Of a stretch of 64,000 nt of DNA, positions 37,219 to 47,069 are shown one piece after another. Under the pieces are notes generated by a model. That model saw only the letters and a program-made list of their open reading frames with translations, was not told where the DNA came from and did no database searches. The translations under genes were made by a program, and so were the position numbers. The stretch's first letter is position 1. Each line of letters begins with the position of its first letter. Source of the stretch: Roseateles koreensis (GTDB taxonomy: Bacteria; Pseudomonadota; Gammaproteobacteria; Burkholderiales; Burkholderiaceae_C); the NCBI RefSeq assembly GCF_028595305.1, contig NZ_JAQQXS010000007.1, positions 62,001 through 126,000 on the forward strand, in the 5' to 3' direction.

Positions 37219-38289
37219 TCAGCGGGCCTTGTCCTGCAGGTCAAACAGGCTCAGGCGTGAGGCGTTCAGGCGCACGTGTTGGCCGCTCTGCAGGTTCAGG
37301 GCGAGGGCTTGTTCGCGGCTCAATTCAGCCTCCAGATGCTGGCCGTCCGGGCCTAGCAGTTCCACACGCGCGGCTGCGCCAAAGCTCAGCACGCGCTCCA
37401 CGGTGGCGCGCAGCCCTTGCGCGTCGGCCGCAACCTGAATCTGCAATTCATGCGGGCGGGCGTAAGCCTGCACCCGGCCTTGCAAGGGGGTGCTGCCGCC
37501 CGTGTTGTGGCTTAGTTGGTGCTCGCCGATGTGCAAAATGTCACCTTCGGCTTGGCCTTCAAAGCGATTCACCGCGCCCAAAAAACCGTACACAAAAGGC
37601 GTGGCCGGCCGCTCGTATACCTCTTGCGGCGTGCCCACTTGTTCGACCCGGCCGTGGTCCATCAGCACCACACGGTCGGCGACTTCAAGCGCTTCTTCCT
37701 GGTCATGGGTGACGAAGACGCTGGTGATGTGCAGGTCGTCATGCAGGTGGCGCAGCCAGCGCCGCAATTCCTTGCGCACCTTGGCGTCGAGCGCGCCGAA
37801 GGGCTCGTCCAGTAGCAGGACACGGGGCTCTACAGCCAAGGCGCGGGCCAGCGCAATGCGCTGGCGCTGCCCACCGCTGAGCTGCGGCGGAAAGCGGTCG
37901 GCCAGCCAATCCAACTGCACCAGGCTCAGCAGTTCGTGCACCTTTTTCTTGATGGCACTCTCGCTGGGCCGCTCTTTGCGCGGCTTCACGCGCAGGCCAA
38001 ATGCCACGTTGTCGAACACCGTCATGTGCCGGAACAGCGCGTAGTGTTGGAACACGAAGCCGACTTGGCGTTCACGCACATGGGTGTCTGACGCATCTTG
38101 GCCGTCCAGCAAAACTTGGCCATGATCGGCAGTTTCCAGGCCGGCAATGATGCGCAGCAGGGTGGTTTTGCCGCAGCCTGACGGACCGAGCAAGGCCACC
38201 AGCTCCCCGCTGGGAAAGTCAAGGCTGACGTCACCCAGCGCCGTGAAAGCGCCAAAGCTCTTGTGGATGTTCTTGACTTGAATGCTCAT
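37219..38289 (-). CDS. cysA: Sulfate/thiosulfate ABC importer ATPase
   Basis: A 356-residue ABC ATPase with Walker A 'GPSGCGKTT', Q-loop 'FQHYALF', signature 'LSGGQRQR', Walker B '[11 protein letters not shown]' and the H-loop His. A C-terminal TOBE-like region follows from about residue 240. The ATG at 38289 gives the family start '[13 protein letters not shown]'. Last gene of the sbp-cysT-cysW-cysA operon, 70 bp after cysW. Confidence 0.95.
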   Translation of the reverse strand: MSIQVKNIHKSFGAFTALGDVSLDFPSGELVALLGPSGCGKTTLLRIIAGLETADHGQVLLDGQDASDTHVRERQVGFVFQHYALFRHMTVFDNVAFGLRVKPRKERPSESAIKKKVHELLSLVQLDWLADRFPPQLSGGQRQRIALARALAVEPRVLLLDEPFGALDAKVRKELRRWLRHLHDDLHITSVFVTHDQEEALEVADRVVLMDHGRVEQVGTPQEVYERPATPFVYGFLGAVNRFEGQAEGDILHIGEHQLSHNTGGSTPLQGRVQAYARPHELQIQVAADAQGLRATVERVLSFGAAARVELLGPDGQHLEAELSREQALALNLQSGQHVRLNASRLSLFDLQDKAR

Positions 38290-38359
38290 AAGGATGAACT
38301 CTCGATGGTTGTGAACGGCTACTGCCGTTCGGCGCACCGCTGAAGGCGCGCCGGGTTTC

Positions 38360-39283
38360 TCAGTCGTGCCGGGCGCGATGGGCGCGCCACTCGATGAATT
38401 GTTTCAACACCAGGGTCACCAGCGCCAACAGCGCCAGTACCGAGGCCACCGCAAAGGCCGCGGCGAACTGGTACTCGTTGTACAGAATCTCGACATGCAG
38501 GGGCAGCGTATTGGTCATGCCGCGAATGTGGCCCGACACCACCGACACCGCACCAAACTCCCCCATGGCGCGTGCGTTGCAAAGAATCACGCCGTACAGC
38601 AAGCCCCATTTCACATTGGGCAATGTCACCAGCCAGAAGGTCTTCCAGCCGGAGGCGCCCAGCACGGTGGCCGCTTCTTCTTCATCGCGCCCCTGGGCTT
38701 GCATCAAGGGAATCAACTCGCGCGCCACAAAGGGGAAGGTGACAAACACGGTAGCCAGCACAATGCCGGGCACGGCAAAGATGATCTTCAAGTCATGCGC
38801 TTGCAACCAGGGACCAAACCAGCCTTGCGCGCCAAACAGCAGCACGTAGATCAGGCCGGCCACAACGGGCGACACCGAAAAGGGCAGGTCGATCAAGGTG
38901 ATCAGCAACTGCTTGCCGCGAAACTCGTGCTTGGCAATCGCCCAGGCAGCGCTCACGCCAAACACCAGGTTCAGCGGTACCGACACCAGCGCGGCGATCA
39001 GGGTCAACTTGACCGCCGCGACGGCATCCGCCTCGGTGATGGCGGCCAGATAGACGTCGAGCCCCTTGCGCAAAGCCTCCGTGAACACCGCCACCAGCGG
39101 CAGTACCAGAAACAGCGCGAAAAAACCCAGGCCCAACGCCAACAGGGTGGCCCGCACCCAGGGTGCTTCGCGGGTGGCGGGGTTGCTTTGGTAGCGGCCT
39201 AGGGGCGCTCGAGCCGATTGAACTGCATGAGCCGATTGAGTTTTTGCCGGCCCCTTCGCCAGCGACGAGATTGCGGCAGCCAT
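38360..39283 (-). CDS. cysW: Sulfate ABC importer permease CysW
   Basis: A 307-residue permease with six membrane helices and the cytoplasmic EAA-type loop '[27 protein letters not shown]'. The Ala/Lys-rich N-terminal extension of about 50 residues is longer than usual. The ATG at 39283 overlaps the cysT stop by one base (TGATG). It pairs with CysT to form the channel. Confidence 0.94.
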   Translation of the reverse strand: MAAAISSLAKGPAKTQSAHAVQSARAPLGRYQSNPATREAPWVRATLLALGLGFFALFLVLPLVAVFTEALRKGLDVYLAAITEADAVAAVKLTLIAALVSVPLNLVFGVSAAWAIAKHEFRGKQLLITLIDLPFSVSPVVAGLIYVLLFGAQGWFGPWLQAHDLKIIFAVPGIVLATVFVTFPFVARELIPLMQAQGRDEEEAATVLGASGWKTFWLVTLPNVKWGLLYGVILCNARAMGEFGAVSVVSGHIRGMTNTLPLHVEILYNEYQFAAAFAVASVLALLALVTLVLKQFIEWRAHRARHD

Positions 39284-40158
39284 CAGCGACGACCCTCCTG
39301 GCCATTGCGTTTGGAGCTCCAGGCTTGCAGACCGTTGATGGTCAGCAGCAGCACGAAGGAGAAGATCAGCATCACCGTAGCGATGGCGGTGGCGCCCACG
39401 TAGTCGTATTGTTCCAGCTTGGAGATGATCATCAGCGGCGTGATCTCGCTGACCATGGGCAAGTTGCCGGCGATGAAAATCACCGAGCCGTACTCGCCCA
39501 CTGCCCGTGCAAAGGCCAGGGCAAAGCCGGTCAGCAGCGCCGGGGTGAGCGTGGGCAGCACCACCAAGCGAAAGGTCTGCCAGCGGTGCGCGCCCAGGGC
39601 GGCGGCGGCTTCTTCCAGCTCGGTTTCCATGTCTTCAAGCACGGGCTGCACGGTGCGCACGATGAAGGGCAGGCCGATGAAGATCAAGGCCACCAGCACC
39701 CCCAACGGCTTGAAGGCCACTTGAATGCCCCAGGGCGCCAGCCACTGCCCAAGCCAGCCGTTTGGCGCATACAGGGCCGTCAGCGCGATGCCAGCCACGG
39801 CCGTGGGCAAGGCAAAGGGCAGGTCGACGAGGGCATCCACCAACTTCTTGCCCGCAAACTCATAGCGCACCAGGCACCACGCCAGGATCAGGCCGAACAC
39901 CACGTTGATGATGGCGGCCAGCAGCGAAGCACCAAAGCTCAGCTGATAAGAGGCCAGCACGCGCGGCGCAGTGGCCGCCGCCCAGAAGGCCTCAAACCCG
40001 TGGCCTGCCGATTTGATGAACACCGCCGAGAGCGGAATCAAAATGATCAGCGACAGGTAGAACAGCGTGAAGCCCATCGTCGGCGCAAAGCCCGGCAGCA
40101 CGCGCCGGGGCTTGCGTTTGGGGGGCCTGGCGGCCTGAGTCATAACGAGAGATTCCAT
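39283..40158 (-). CDS. cysT: Sulfate ABC importer permease CysT
   Basis: A 291-residue permease. It starts '[29 protein letters not shown]', has '[19 protein letters not shown]', and carries the EAA loop '[29 protein letters not shown]'. ATGs at 40158 and 40143 are both possible; neither has a strong ribosome-binding site. It lies 26 bp after the binding-protein gene. Confidence 0.94.
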   Translation of the reverse strand: MESLVMTQAARPPKRKPRRVLPGFAPTMGFTLFYLSLIILIPLSAVFIKSAGHGFEAFWAAATAPRVLASYQLSFGASLLAAIINVVFGLILAWCLVRYEFAGKKLVDALVDLPFALPTAVAGIALTALYAPNGWLGQWLAPWGIQVAFKPLGVLVALIFIGLPFIVRTVQPVLEDMETELEEAAAALGAHRWQTFRLVVLPTLTPALLTGFALAFARAVGEYGSVIFIAGNLPMVSEITPLMIISKLEQYDYVGATAIATVMLIFSFVLLLTINGLQAWSSKRNGQEGRR

Positions 40159-40184
40159 CGTGCTTTGATCGACTTTCTAGGGCA

Positions 40185-41234
40185 TCAACGCTTGAGCGTG
40201 GCGATGATCTGGTCATATTGGCCGCCATCGGCAAAATGGGTCTTGCTGACCTTGGGCCAACCGCCCAGCACTTGATCCACCGAGAACAGCTTGATGGCGG
40301 CAAAGCGCTTTTCATGGCGTTTCAACACCGCCGGGTCACGTGGGCGAAAGTTGTGGCGGGCGATGATGTCTTGGCCTTCGGGGGTGTACAAAAAGTCCAA
40401 ATAGGCTTTGGCGAGCACGGCGGTGCCCTTCTTGGCGGTCACCTTGTCAACCACGGCCACCGGGGCTTCGGCGTCGATGGAGATGCTGGGCGCGACCACG
40501 TCGAACTGGCCCTTGCCGAATTCGTTCTCGATCAGCTCGGCTTCAGACTCAAAGGTCAGCAGCACGTCACCGATGCCGCGTTGCGTGAAGGTGGTGGTGG
40601 CACCCCGCCCGCCGCCGTCCAGCACCGGCACATTGGCGAAGATTTTGCTGACCAACTCTTTGGCCTGCGCCTCGTTGCCGCCCTTGGCAATCACGCTGCC
40701 CCAGGCCGCCAAATAGCTGTAGCGCCCGTTGCCTGTGACTTTGGGGTTGGGGATGATGACTTGCACGCCGGGGCGTGTCAGGTCGGCCCAATCCTTGATG
40801 CCCTTGGGGTTGCCCTTGCGCACCAGGAACAGAATGGTCGAACTGTAGGGCGCGGCATTGTTCGGAAAGCGCTTGCGCCAGTCGGCCGGAGTCAGGCCTT
40901 TTTCGGCCAGCATGTCCACGTCGGTGGCCTGGTTCATGGTGACCACATCGGCCTCCAGCCCGCCGATGACAGAGCCAATCTGCTTGCTGCTGCCGCCATG
41001 GGATTGGTTCAAGGTCACCGACTTGCCGGTCTTGGCCTTCCAGGCCGCGGCAAAGGCCGGGTTGATTTCTTTGTAGAGCTCGCGGCTGACGTCGTAGGAC
41101 ACATTCAACAAGGTGTCTGCTGCTGGTTGAGTCTGTGCCTGTGCCGGAGCCCAGGCGGGCAGCGCCAGGGTGAGCGCCAGCAGGGCGCCCGTGGGCCAAG
41201 CGCGACGGGGGATGAGCGACAGCTTGTTCGTCAT
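40185..41234 (-). CDS. sbp: Periplasmic sulfate-binding protein
   Basis: A 349-residue solute-binding protein with a Sec signal peptide ending 'PAQAQ'. Family motifs are 'LLNVSYDVSRELYKEINPAF', 'NQSHGGSSKQ' (anion-binding Ser/Gly), 'EADVVTMNQATDVD' and 'NPKVTGNGRYSYLAAWG'. It captures sulfate (or thiosulfate) for CysTWA. The ATG at 41234 follows GAGGA. First gene of the operon; CysB control is expected from the pathway, but I could not assign a CysB site in the AT-rich gap upstream. Confidence 0.94.
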   Translation of the reverse strand: MTNKLSLIPRRAWPTGALLALTLALPAWAPAQAQTQPAADTLLNVSYDVSRELYKEINPAFAAAWKAKTGKSVTLNQSHGGSSKQIGSVIGGLEADVVTMNQATDVDMLAEKGLTPADWRKRFPNNAAPYSSTILFLVRKGNPKGIKDWADLTRPGVQVIIPNPKVTGNGRYSYLAAWGSVIAKGGNEAQAKELVSKIFANVPVLDGGGRGATTTFTQRGIGDVLLTFESEAELIENEFGKGQFDVVAPSISIDAEAPVAVVDKVTAKKGTAVLAKAYLDFLYTPEGQDIIARHNFRPRDPAVLKRHEKRFAAIKLFSVDQVLGGWPKVSKTHFADGGQYDQIIATLKR

Positions 41235-41395
41235 GGAAATCCTCAGGCAAAGAGTCAGCGAAGCTGTGCAGAATGCCTTGAAGTCTTTATTACAGGAACG
41301 ATTGTTTTTGCATTTGCTTATCCGTAATAGGCAAATAGCAGGGGCGCAGGCTCTTCGGTGCGCCTCTCGGCTAAAACCCCTATTAATCTCCCCCC

Positions 41396-41809
41396 ATGGA
41401 CAAGGACCCGTCGACGATGAACACCCCGCATCCCCTGGACATTTGGCACCATATGGTCCGCAGCCACGATCCCTCGGGCTTGGACGCGTTGTTGGCGGAG
41501 GAGGCTGTTTTTCACTCCCCCGTTGTACACACCCCGCAGCGGGGCAAGAAGCTCACCGCGCTGTATTTGGGCGCCGCCTTTCAGGTGTTTTTCAACCCCA
41601 GCTTTCGCTATGTGCGCGAGGTGGTGGGCCCCAGTGATGCGATGCTGGAGTTTGAGACTGACATTGACGGCGTGGCGGTCAACGGCGTTGACATCATCCG
41701 ATGGAACGAGGCCGGGCAGATCGTGGACTTCAAGGTCATGCTGCGGCCGTTGAAGGCAATCAATCTGATCCACCAGAAAATGGCCGCCATGCTGCAAACC
41801 AAGGCCTGA
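41396..41809 (+). CDS. NTF2/SnoaL-like fold protein
   Basis: A 137-residue protein resembling the nuclear-transport-factor-2 / SnoaL superfamily: 'HHMVRSHDPSGLDALLAEEAVFHSPVVHTPQRGK' followed by a beta-rich half ending 'GQIVDFKVMLRPLKAINLIHQKM'. These folds bind small hydrophobic ligands and have diverse functions. Start is ATG 41396 or ATG 41417; the second has AAGGA ten bases upstream. It is divergent from the sulfate operon. Confidence 0.8.
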   Translation: MDKDPSTMNTPHPLDIWHHMVRSHDPSGLDALLAEEAVFHSPVVHTPQRGKKLTALYLGAAFQVFFNPSFRYVREVVGPSDAMLEFETDIDGVAVNGVDIIRWNEAGQIVDFKVMLRPLKAINLIHQKMAAMLQTKA

Positions 41810-41810
41810 T

Positions 41811-41854
41811 GCGTTGTTGGTGCGTTGTTGGTACGCTGTTGAGGCGCTGCTGAC
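41811..41854. repeat. Four tandem 11-bp units
   Basis: Directly after the preceding stop codon: GCGTTGTTGGT twice exactly, then ACGCTGTTGAG and GCGCTGCTGAC as decayed copies. It looks like slippage-generated intergenic DNA. Confidence 0.7.
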
Positions 41855-41902
41855 ACCTTGCGAGGTCTTGCAACCAGCGCGCGAGCCCCCATTTGGAAAA
41901 AG

Positions 41903-42547
41903 ATGAGCGCCAAGAACCCGCCGCCCGGAAATCCTGATCGGCCCGCGTCGATGTTGCCGATGCTGCCGCAAGACGCCGATGGCGGCTTGGCCGCGCGCGT
42001 GTCGGCGGCCTTGTTGGACTTGGTGGCGACGCGACCCAGCTCCCAGCGGTCAGCCAGCGCGCAGCCCAGCGACGCGGCACGTGCGGCCCAGGGCGTTGTA
42101 GAGCAGGCGGCCCGCAAAGCGGCCTTGGCCGCAGGCTCTCTGGCTTTGCCGCCCGGCGCGATAGGCTGGCTGACCGTGTTGCCCGAGTTGTTGACCGTGT
42201 GGCGCATCCAGCGTCAGGCGGTGGCCGACATCGCGGCCATCTACGGCCGCTCGGCCGATCTGGGGCGTGAGCAGATGCTTTACTGTCTGTTCAGGCACAC
42301 CGCCGCGCAGGCGGTGCGTGACTTGGCGGTGCGCATGGGCGAGCGGGTGGTGATTCAACCCGCAACGGCGGGCATGCTGAAAATCATCAGCAGCAAGATC
42401 GGCGTGAGCTTGAGCGAGAGCCTGCTGCGCAAGTCCATTTCGCGGTGGATACCGCTGGCTGGTGCGGCGGCTGTAGGCGCCTATGCCTTCTACGACACCC
42501 AGCGGGTGGTCAGTACGGCCATCTCGTTATTTGAAGGCGATGCGTGA
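41903..42547 (+). CDS. EcsC-like protein of unknown function
   Basis: A 214-residue protein. The central part is hydrophobic and Gly/Ala-rich ('GSLALPPGAIGWLTVLPELLTVWRIQRQAVADIAAIYG'), followed by 'SSKIGVSLSESLLRKSISRWIPLAGAAAVGAYAFYDTQRV'. This arrangement resembles the EcsC / DUF697 group of membrane-associated proteins. The function is unknown. The ATG at 41903 follows GGAAAAAG. A longer upstream frame is not supported. Confidence 0.7.
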   Translation: MSAKNPPPGNPDRPASMLPMLPQDADGGLAARVSAALLDLVATRPSSQRSASAQPSDAARAAQGVVEQAARKAALAAGSLALPPGAIGWLTVLPELLTVWRIQRQAVADIAAIYGRSADLGREQMLYCLFRHTAAQAVRDLAVRMGERVVIQPATAGMLKIISSKIGVSLSESLLRKSISRWIPLAGAAAVGAYAFYDTQRVVSTAISLFEGDA

Positions 42548-42597
42548 CGGCGCTGTGTGTGAAGATGCTGTGTGAAGGTATTTTGGCCCCGCGTTGA

Positions 42598-43044
42598 TCA
42601 GCCCTGCGCGCCTGCCCGGTGCCACTGCCAAGCCGCTAGCGAGGCCAGCGCCAAGCCGGTGTGCAGCAGGCCAAAGCCGTTGTGCATCGATTCCGGAATC
42701 AGGTAGTACAAGCCGTAGGCCAGCGCCACCACCGCGCCCAACAGGCTGCAAAGGACCAGGCCGGTGCGGCGTTGCGGGCGGCGGTTGGGCTCGCGCGTCA
42801 ATCGCCAGCCTTGCGGCAGATGCTGGCCGGCGACCGCGCCGAGGCTCAGCAGCGCGCTGAAGCTGGCCAGGCCGTGCAGGCGCATCAGCCAGGGCTCGGC
42901 GGGTGAAGGCAGGCCCTCGGGGTCGCTCAGCAGGTAGTGAATGAGCAACCAACCCGCACCGCTCGCCAGCAAAACAAAGCCCGAGGCATAAAGCCAGCGC
43001 TTCAGCCAGGGGCTCAATTTCAGGCGGGGGCGGTGGTGTCTCAT
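42598..43044 (-). CDS. His-rich four-helix membrane protein, probable b-type electron carrier
   Basis: A 148-residue protein with four predicted membrane helices at about 16-38, 55-75, 95-116 and 122-142. His residues sit in or at the ends of helices (36, 57, 75, 121, 128), in contexts such as 'LIHYLL', 'RLHGLA', 'GQHL' and 'LLHTG' that resemble small b-haem membrane proteins. I infer that it carries electrons across the inner membrane. It overlaps the ApbE gene by four bases (ATGA) and is last in a five-gene operon. The family assignment is uncertain. Confidence 0.75.
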   Translation of the reverse strand: MRHHRPRLKLSPWLKRWLYASGFVLLASGAGWLLIHYLLSDPEGLPSPAEPWLMRLHGLASFSALLSLGAVAGQHLPQGWRLTREPNRRPQRRTGLVLCSLLGAVVALAYGLYYLIPESMHNGFGLLHTGLALASLAAWQWHRAGAQG

Positions 43045-43832
43045 GCAGGCGGATGGATGAAGGCCGTGGCGCCGAAGCGCGCCAGCAGCGGGTGTTGGGC
43101 ATTGCCGCTGGCTGCCACCAGTTTGGTCAGCGCATCGGCCCAGATGCAGCGCGGCGCGGCCACGCTGATGTGGGCGGCATTATCAACGCAGCCGCCGTGC
43201 AACTGGCTGCGGCTGCTGGGGCCCAGGTGGCTGCTGGCGAAGCTGCCTTCACTCAGGCTGCCCCACTCACGCGTGCCGCCCAACTGCTCATCCCGCAGGT
43301 GCAGGCGTACCGCGCGCGGGCCAAATGCGCGCAGATCGCCACCGGCATTGACACTCCCCCACGCGCAGCCGGCACGCTTTAACGCCGCCACGGCACGGTC
43401 CACCGCCAAGCCTTTGGCAATGCCCCCCAAGTCCAACCGCACGTCGGGGCTGTGCTTGTGCAAACGCCCAAGGTCAACTGACCAGGCTTCGGCGGCAGAG
43501 GCGGCAACGGTGGCCGCACCGGTGCCTTGGCTGATGTCGAATACACCCTCGCTCAGGCGCTGCAGCAGCGCTGCCGCCCGCAGCACATGGGCGCTCAAAG
43601 GCGCAAGCGCCACGCTATCGCCCGCGCTCAATGCGTTGAAGCGGGCGATATCGCTGCTCGGCTCGAACCTTGAAAGCAGGGCCTGCACGTGCCGCAGCGC
43701 GGCAAAACCAGCCTCGAATTGCTGCGGCGTGGCGTCGCCCGGTAAACTGATCTCGCACAGCGTGCCCAGCAGCGCCTGGGCTCGGCGCCGTGCCTCGGGT
43801 TCAGTCTCATTTGACTGTGGCAAGGTCGGCAT
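43041..43832 (-). CDS. apbE: FAD:protein FMN transferase (ApbE family)
   Basis: A 263-residue ApbE protein that attaches FMN to a Ser/Thr of a partner protein. Motifs are 'LDLGGIAKGLAVDRA' (134-147), 'NAGGDLRAFG' (162-171) and 'ADALTKL' (232-238). It is shorter than typical ApbE (about 330), and I see no signal peptide, which is unusual because the partner FMN-binding protein is exported. The ATG at 43832 is chosen. A TTG at 43859 would overlap the previous stop and add nine residues. Confidence 0.9.
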   Translation of the reverse strand: MPTLPQSNETEPEARRRAQALLGTLCEISLPGDATPQQFEAGFAALRHVQALLSRFEPSSDIARFNALSAGDSVALAPLSAHVLRAAALLQRLSEGVFDISQGTGAATVAASAAEAWSVDLGRLHKHSPDVRLDLGGIAKGLAVDRAVAALKRAGCAWGSVNAGGDLRAFGPRAVRLHLRDEQLGGTREWGSLSEGSFASSHLGPSSRSQLHGGCVDNAAHISVAAPRCIWADALTKLVAASGNAQHPLLARFGATAFIHPPA

Positions 43833-43855
43833 GCGGAAGAACCTTCTTGATCGGC

Positions 43856-44416
43856 TCAAACCGCGTTCAACATCCCACCCTTGCGGGCCAACTCAAACAC
43901 TGCCAGCACGCGCTTCACGCCTTCGGTGAGATGGGTGCAACTCAGCGTGGCGCCGGAGATATTGGCAATGTCTTCTCCCACCTGAATGGGCGCGGCCTGG
44001 GTTTTGCCGACAAACTGTTTGCGCCAGGCCGGCAGGCGCACTTCGCCACCATGGCTCTCGCGGTAAGCCAGGATTTCAACGCCCCGGATGCGGCCATCGG
44101 CAGCAACGCCGACGGCATAGCTGATTTGCTCGAATTTACCCAGCACCTGGTCGGCCACCAGCACGCCCAGCAATTCCTTGCCGCGCCAGGCCAACCGCGC
44201 GGTGACATGGCTGCCTGTGGCGGCGCTGCGCGGCTTGAGGCCCTGCTCGACGAGCTTTTGCAGCATGCCCGTGTCGAGCAGCCATTCACGGGTCTCAAAG
44301 CGCTCGGCCTCAGGAAACAGTTGCCGTGCGGCCTGCTCGGCGTTCATATAGTCCACCGCAAAAGCCGCGGTGGGCGCCAAGGCGAGCAAGGCCGTTGCCG
44401 AGAGGGTCAAGCGCAT
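43856..44416 (-). CDS. Exported FMN-binding-domain protein
   Basis: A 186-residue protein with a Sec signal peptide ('LTLSATALLALAPTAAFA') and an FMN-binding domain of the NqrC/RnfG type. The flavinylation motif is 'SGATLS' (154-159), the natural ApbE target, and apbE is the next gene. It should be a periplasmic flavoprotein passing single electrons. The ATG overlaps the porin stop by one base (TGATG). Confidence 0.9.
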   Translation of the reverse strand: MRLTLSATALLALAPTAAFAVDYMNAEQAARQLFPEAERFETREWLLDTGMLQKLVEQGLKPRSAATGSHVTARLAWRGKELLGVLVADQVLGKFEQISYAVGVAADGRIRGVEILAYRESHGGEVRLPAWRKQFVGKTQAAPIQVGEDIANISGATLSCTHLTEGVKRVLAVFELARKGGMLNAV

Positions 44417-45723
44417 CAGAAGCTCCAGCCCACGCCCAGGTTGAGCCGGTCGGCATCCTTGTTTTCGCGCAAGCGCTGAACGTCGACCTTGAACACCACG
44501 CCTTCCGCGATTTCAAAGTTGGCGCCCAGGGTCAGCACGCGCTCTGTGGCGGCAGCGTCCGGCGTCAGGCCTTGGCCCAGGTCGGCATAACTGCGAGCCG
44601 TGTTGTACTGCTCCCAACGGGCAAAGGGCAGCAGGCGGTAGCTGCCGCTCTCCCACAGCTTGTAGCCGGCTTGCGCGTACCAGCCGTCAAAGCTTGCGGG
44701 AATCAGCGTGGCGCTGCCCACCAGGGGCGCATTCAGCAAGGCGGTGTTGCTGATGGTGCCCCGGGTGTAGAGGGCCGATAGATCCCAGCGGCCCGGGGTC
44801 CAGCGGGCGTGCATGTCCCACAGCGTGATGCGCGAGTCGATGGCGGTCTGCTTCTGGGTGGCTTCACCGCTGAAGACGCTGGCGCCCAGCAACAGTCCCG
44901 GAATACCGCGCCAGTTGGCCGCACCGAACATGGCCAGGTCATGGCCGCGTGCCTGGGCCATTTCCTGGTGGATGGCGCCCAGCGGCGACTCCTTGCCCTC
45001 GGTCGAGGTGGCGTCCCATTTGTTCAGGTTGAAGCTGGTGGTGACGCCGGCTTGCAGCGTCAGGCCGTTGTCGTAGTTGCCGATCAGCTGAAAGCCGCCT
45101 TCGCGCCAGGTGCTGGGGATGATGGCGGTTTCAACAAAATTGCGCTCAACGCCGAAGTAGTGCGTGGGCTCATGGTTCTCGTTCAGCAAGCCCACGGGCA
45201 TCAGGAACAAGCCGCCGCGCACCGCGTAGGTCGGGTTGATCTGGTGCTCGATATAGGCCTGCTCGATTTCCACCTCACCGGGGTCGCTGGCAGAGGCTAC
45301 GGCGTGCTCCACCTCGATCTCGGTCACGACCTTGGTCTTGTCGTCAAAACGGTGCTGATAGCCGATCACGCCGCGGCGGATGTCGGCTTGCGCGTCTTTG
45401 CTGGACTTGAAGGGGCGGTTGTAATTTACCTCGGCATAACCCGTGATCACGGTGGCGGGTTGGGCTTCAGCCGCTGTGCTGACGCTTGCTGCGGCCGGTG
45501 GTGTAGCGGCCGGTGTTGTCGCGGCGCTGGCCGCCACCGCGGGCGGGCGCTGTTGTTGCAATTGGGCCAATTCCGACTTCAGTTTGCCCAGCTCGGCAGC
45601 GAGTTGGTCGACGCGGCGTAGCAGTTCTTGCTCGGTGGCGCTTTGGGCCTGTGCGCCGGCCATGACAAAGCAGCTGGCCAAGGCGAGGCAGAGACGGGTG
45701 GTTCGGATCATGGGGGTCTTCAT
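44416..45723 (-). CDS. Outer-membrane porin with N-terminal coiled coil
   Basis: A 435-residue protein with a signal peptide ending 'MAGAQAQ', then a short coiled coil ('EQELLRRVDQLAAELGKLKSELAQLQQQ'), an Ala/Pro/Thr linker, and a beta-barrel with alternating aromatic strands. It closes with the Phe-terminal 'LNLGVGWSF', typical of outer-membrane proteins. Segments such as 'GGLFLMPVGLLNENHEPTHYFGVERNFVE' recall OprP/OprO-like porins. The solute is unknown; the operon and Fur-like box suggest a role under iron limitation. The ATG at 45723 follows AGGA. Confidence 0.88.
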   Translation of the reverse strand: MKTPMIRTTRLCLALASCFVMAGAQAQSATEQELLRRVDQLAAELGKLKSELAQLQQQRPPAVAASAATTPAATPPAAASVSTAAEAQPATVITGYAEVNYNRPFKSSKDAQADIRRGVIGYQHRFDDKTKVVTEIEVEHAVASASDPGEVEIEQAYIEHQINPTYAVRGGLFLMPVGLLNENHEPTHYFGVERNFVETAIIPSTWREGGFQLIGNYDNGLTLQAGVTTSFNLNKWDATSTEGKESPLGAIHQEMAQARGHDLAMFGAANWRGIPGLLLGASVFSGEATQKQTAIDSRITLWDMHARWTPGRWDLSALYTRGTISNTALLNAPLVGSATLIPASFDGWYAQAGYKLWESGSYRLLPFARWEQYNTARSYADLGQGLTPDAAATERVLTLGANFEIAEGVVFKVDVQRLRENKDADRLNLGVGWSF

Positions 45724-45764
45724 GAAAGGGTCCTGTAGGTCCTGTAGATTTACGGAGTTATTGG

Positions 45765-47033
45765 TTATTTCTTGTAGCCGTCCGTGAGCGTGCCGAGGAA
45801 GGCAATCACGTCGTCAATTTCGGCCTCGCTGAGCGCGGGCGCCTGACCCGGCACGCGGTTGTAGGGGCCTTCTGTCACATTCACGTTGCTGCGCAGGGCC
45901 AGGGGCAGGTCGTCGAACTTGTTGACCGTGCCGTCGGCGTTGCGTGAATACCATTTCTCCGGGTTGGTGTCGCGCTGTACATAGAACTGCAGCACCTCGC
46001 GAAGGCTGTCGAATCGACCGTTGTGGAAAAAGACTTTGCGCACGGCGACATTGCGCAGCGTGGGCACCTTGAACTTGCCGCAGAGGTCTTGGCGCGACAG
46101 CAGATCGTCCCCATCGCGGGCGCACAGGCCGAGGTCGTAGAAGCTGGCGTCCTGGTTCTGAGCAAGCTTGGCGTTGCGCGGCACGCCCAGGCTGTCGTAG
46201 GTGAAATCGGTGAACAGCGGGAAGCTGCCGTCAGCCCCTTTGGCTGAAGGGTGGCAGGCGGCGCAATTGCCCTTGTCCTTGGCGTTGAACAAGGCCAGGC
46301 CGCGCAACTCCTGGTCATTCAGGCTGACCTGGCCGCGCAGGAACTGGTCGTATTTGCTGTCGTAGGGATGAAAGTCGGCATCTTCTTGCTGGTAGGCCTG
46401 CAGGGCCAGGCCCACCCGCTGCAACGCATCTTGCGGGCGAGAAAAAATGTCGGCGCCGTACAGGCTGCGCATCTCGTCGGCATAGCTCGCCTTGGACAGT
46501 CGGGCGATCAGCGCTTCCACGCTCTCGTTGGCCATCTCCTTGGGATTCAGAAAAGGCTTGGTGGCCTGTTCATGCAGGGAGTTGACCCGGCCGTCCCAGA
46601 AGAAACCGCCGGTGGGTGTGCCATCCGCCGCGAAGAAAAAGGCTGTATTGCTCACCAGGTAACGCATGCCCGGCGAGTTGCGGCCGCCCTGCAGATCCAG
46701 CTTGGCGCCGCCCAGCTGCGCAGACAAATTGTTGGGCGAGGCATGGCCTGTGTCGGGGGCATGGCAGCTGATGCAAGCCTGTTGGCCCGAGGCGGAGAGC
46801 GACACGTCCTTGAAGATCTTTTCCCCCAATGCGGCCGTACTGCTCAACGTTGTTGTGGCGTTATTGCCGCTGCTGTTGGTGCTGTCATTGCTTGAAGAGC
46901 CGCCGCCACAGGCCGCCAGCAAGGCGCTCAACATCACGCACAGCAACGGCCCCACAGTGCGCCCACGGAGCTGCTGGACGGGGCGGGGAAAGGGGGCGAG
47001 AAGCGGGTGGAGAAACGAACGCGGCGTCTGCAT
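45765..47033 (-). CDS. Di-haem cytochrome c peroxidase / MauG-family lipoprotein
   Basis: A 422-residue protein with a lipoprotein signal and lipobox 'LLAAC' (Cys42), followed by a Ser/Asn/Thr linker. Two c-haem sites are present: CISCH (87-91) and CAACH (257-261). The conserved 'KFKVPTLRNVAVRKVFFHNGRFDSL' region matches bacterial cytochrome c peroxidases and MauG-like enzymes. It may reduce peroxide or oxidise a substrate such as a metal complex. First gene of the operon with porin, FMN-binding protein, ApbE and membrane protein, behind a Fur-like box. Confidence 0.92.
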   Translation of the reverse strand: MQTPRSFLHPLLAPFPRPVQQLRGRTVGPLLCVMLSALLAACGGGSSSNDSTNSSGNNATTTLSSTAALGEKIFKDVSLSASGQQACISCHAPDTGHASPNNLSAQLGGAKLDLQGGRNSPGMRYLVSNTAFFFAADGTPTGGFFWDGRVNSLHEQATKPFLNPKEMANESVEALIARLSKASYADEMRSLYGADIFSRPQDALQRVGLALQAYQQEDADFHPYDSKYDQFLRGQVSLNDQELRGLALFNAKDKGNCAACHPSAKGADGSFPLFTDFTYDSLGVPRNAKLAQNQDASFYDLGLCARDGDDLLSRQDLCGKFKVPTLRNVAVRKVFFHNGRFDSLREVLQFYVQRDTNPEKWYSRNADGTVNKFDDLPLALRSNVNVTEGPYNRVPGQAPALSEAEIDDVIAFLGTLTDGYKK

Positions 47034-47069
47034 GGCAACTTTGGGAAATCTTTATTTGTTGATCTACAT

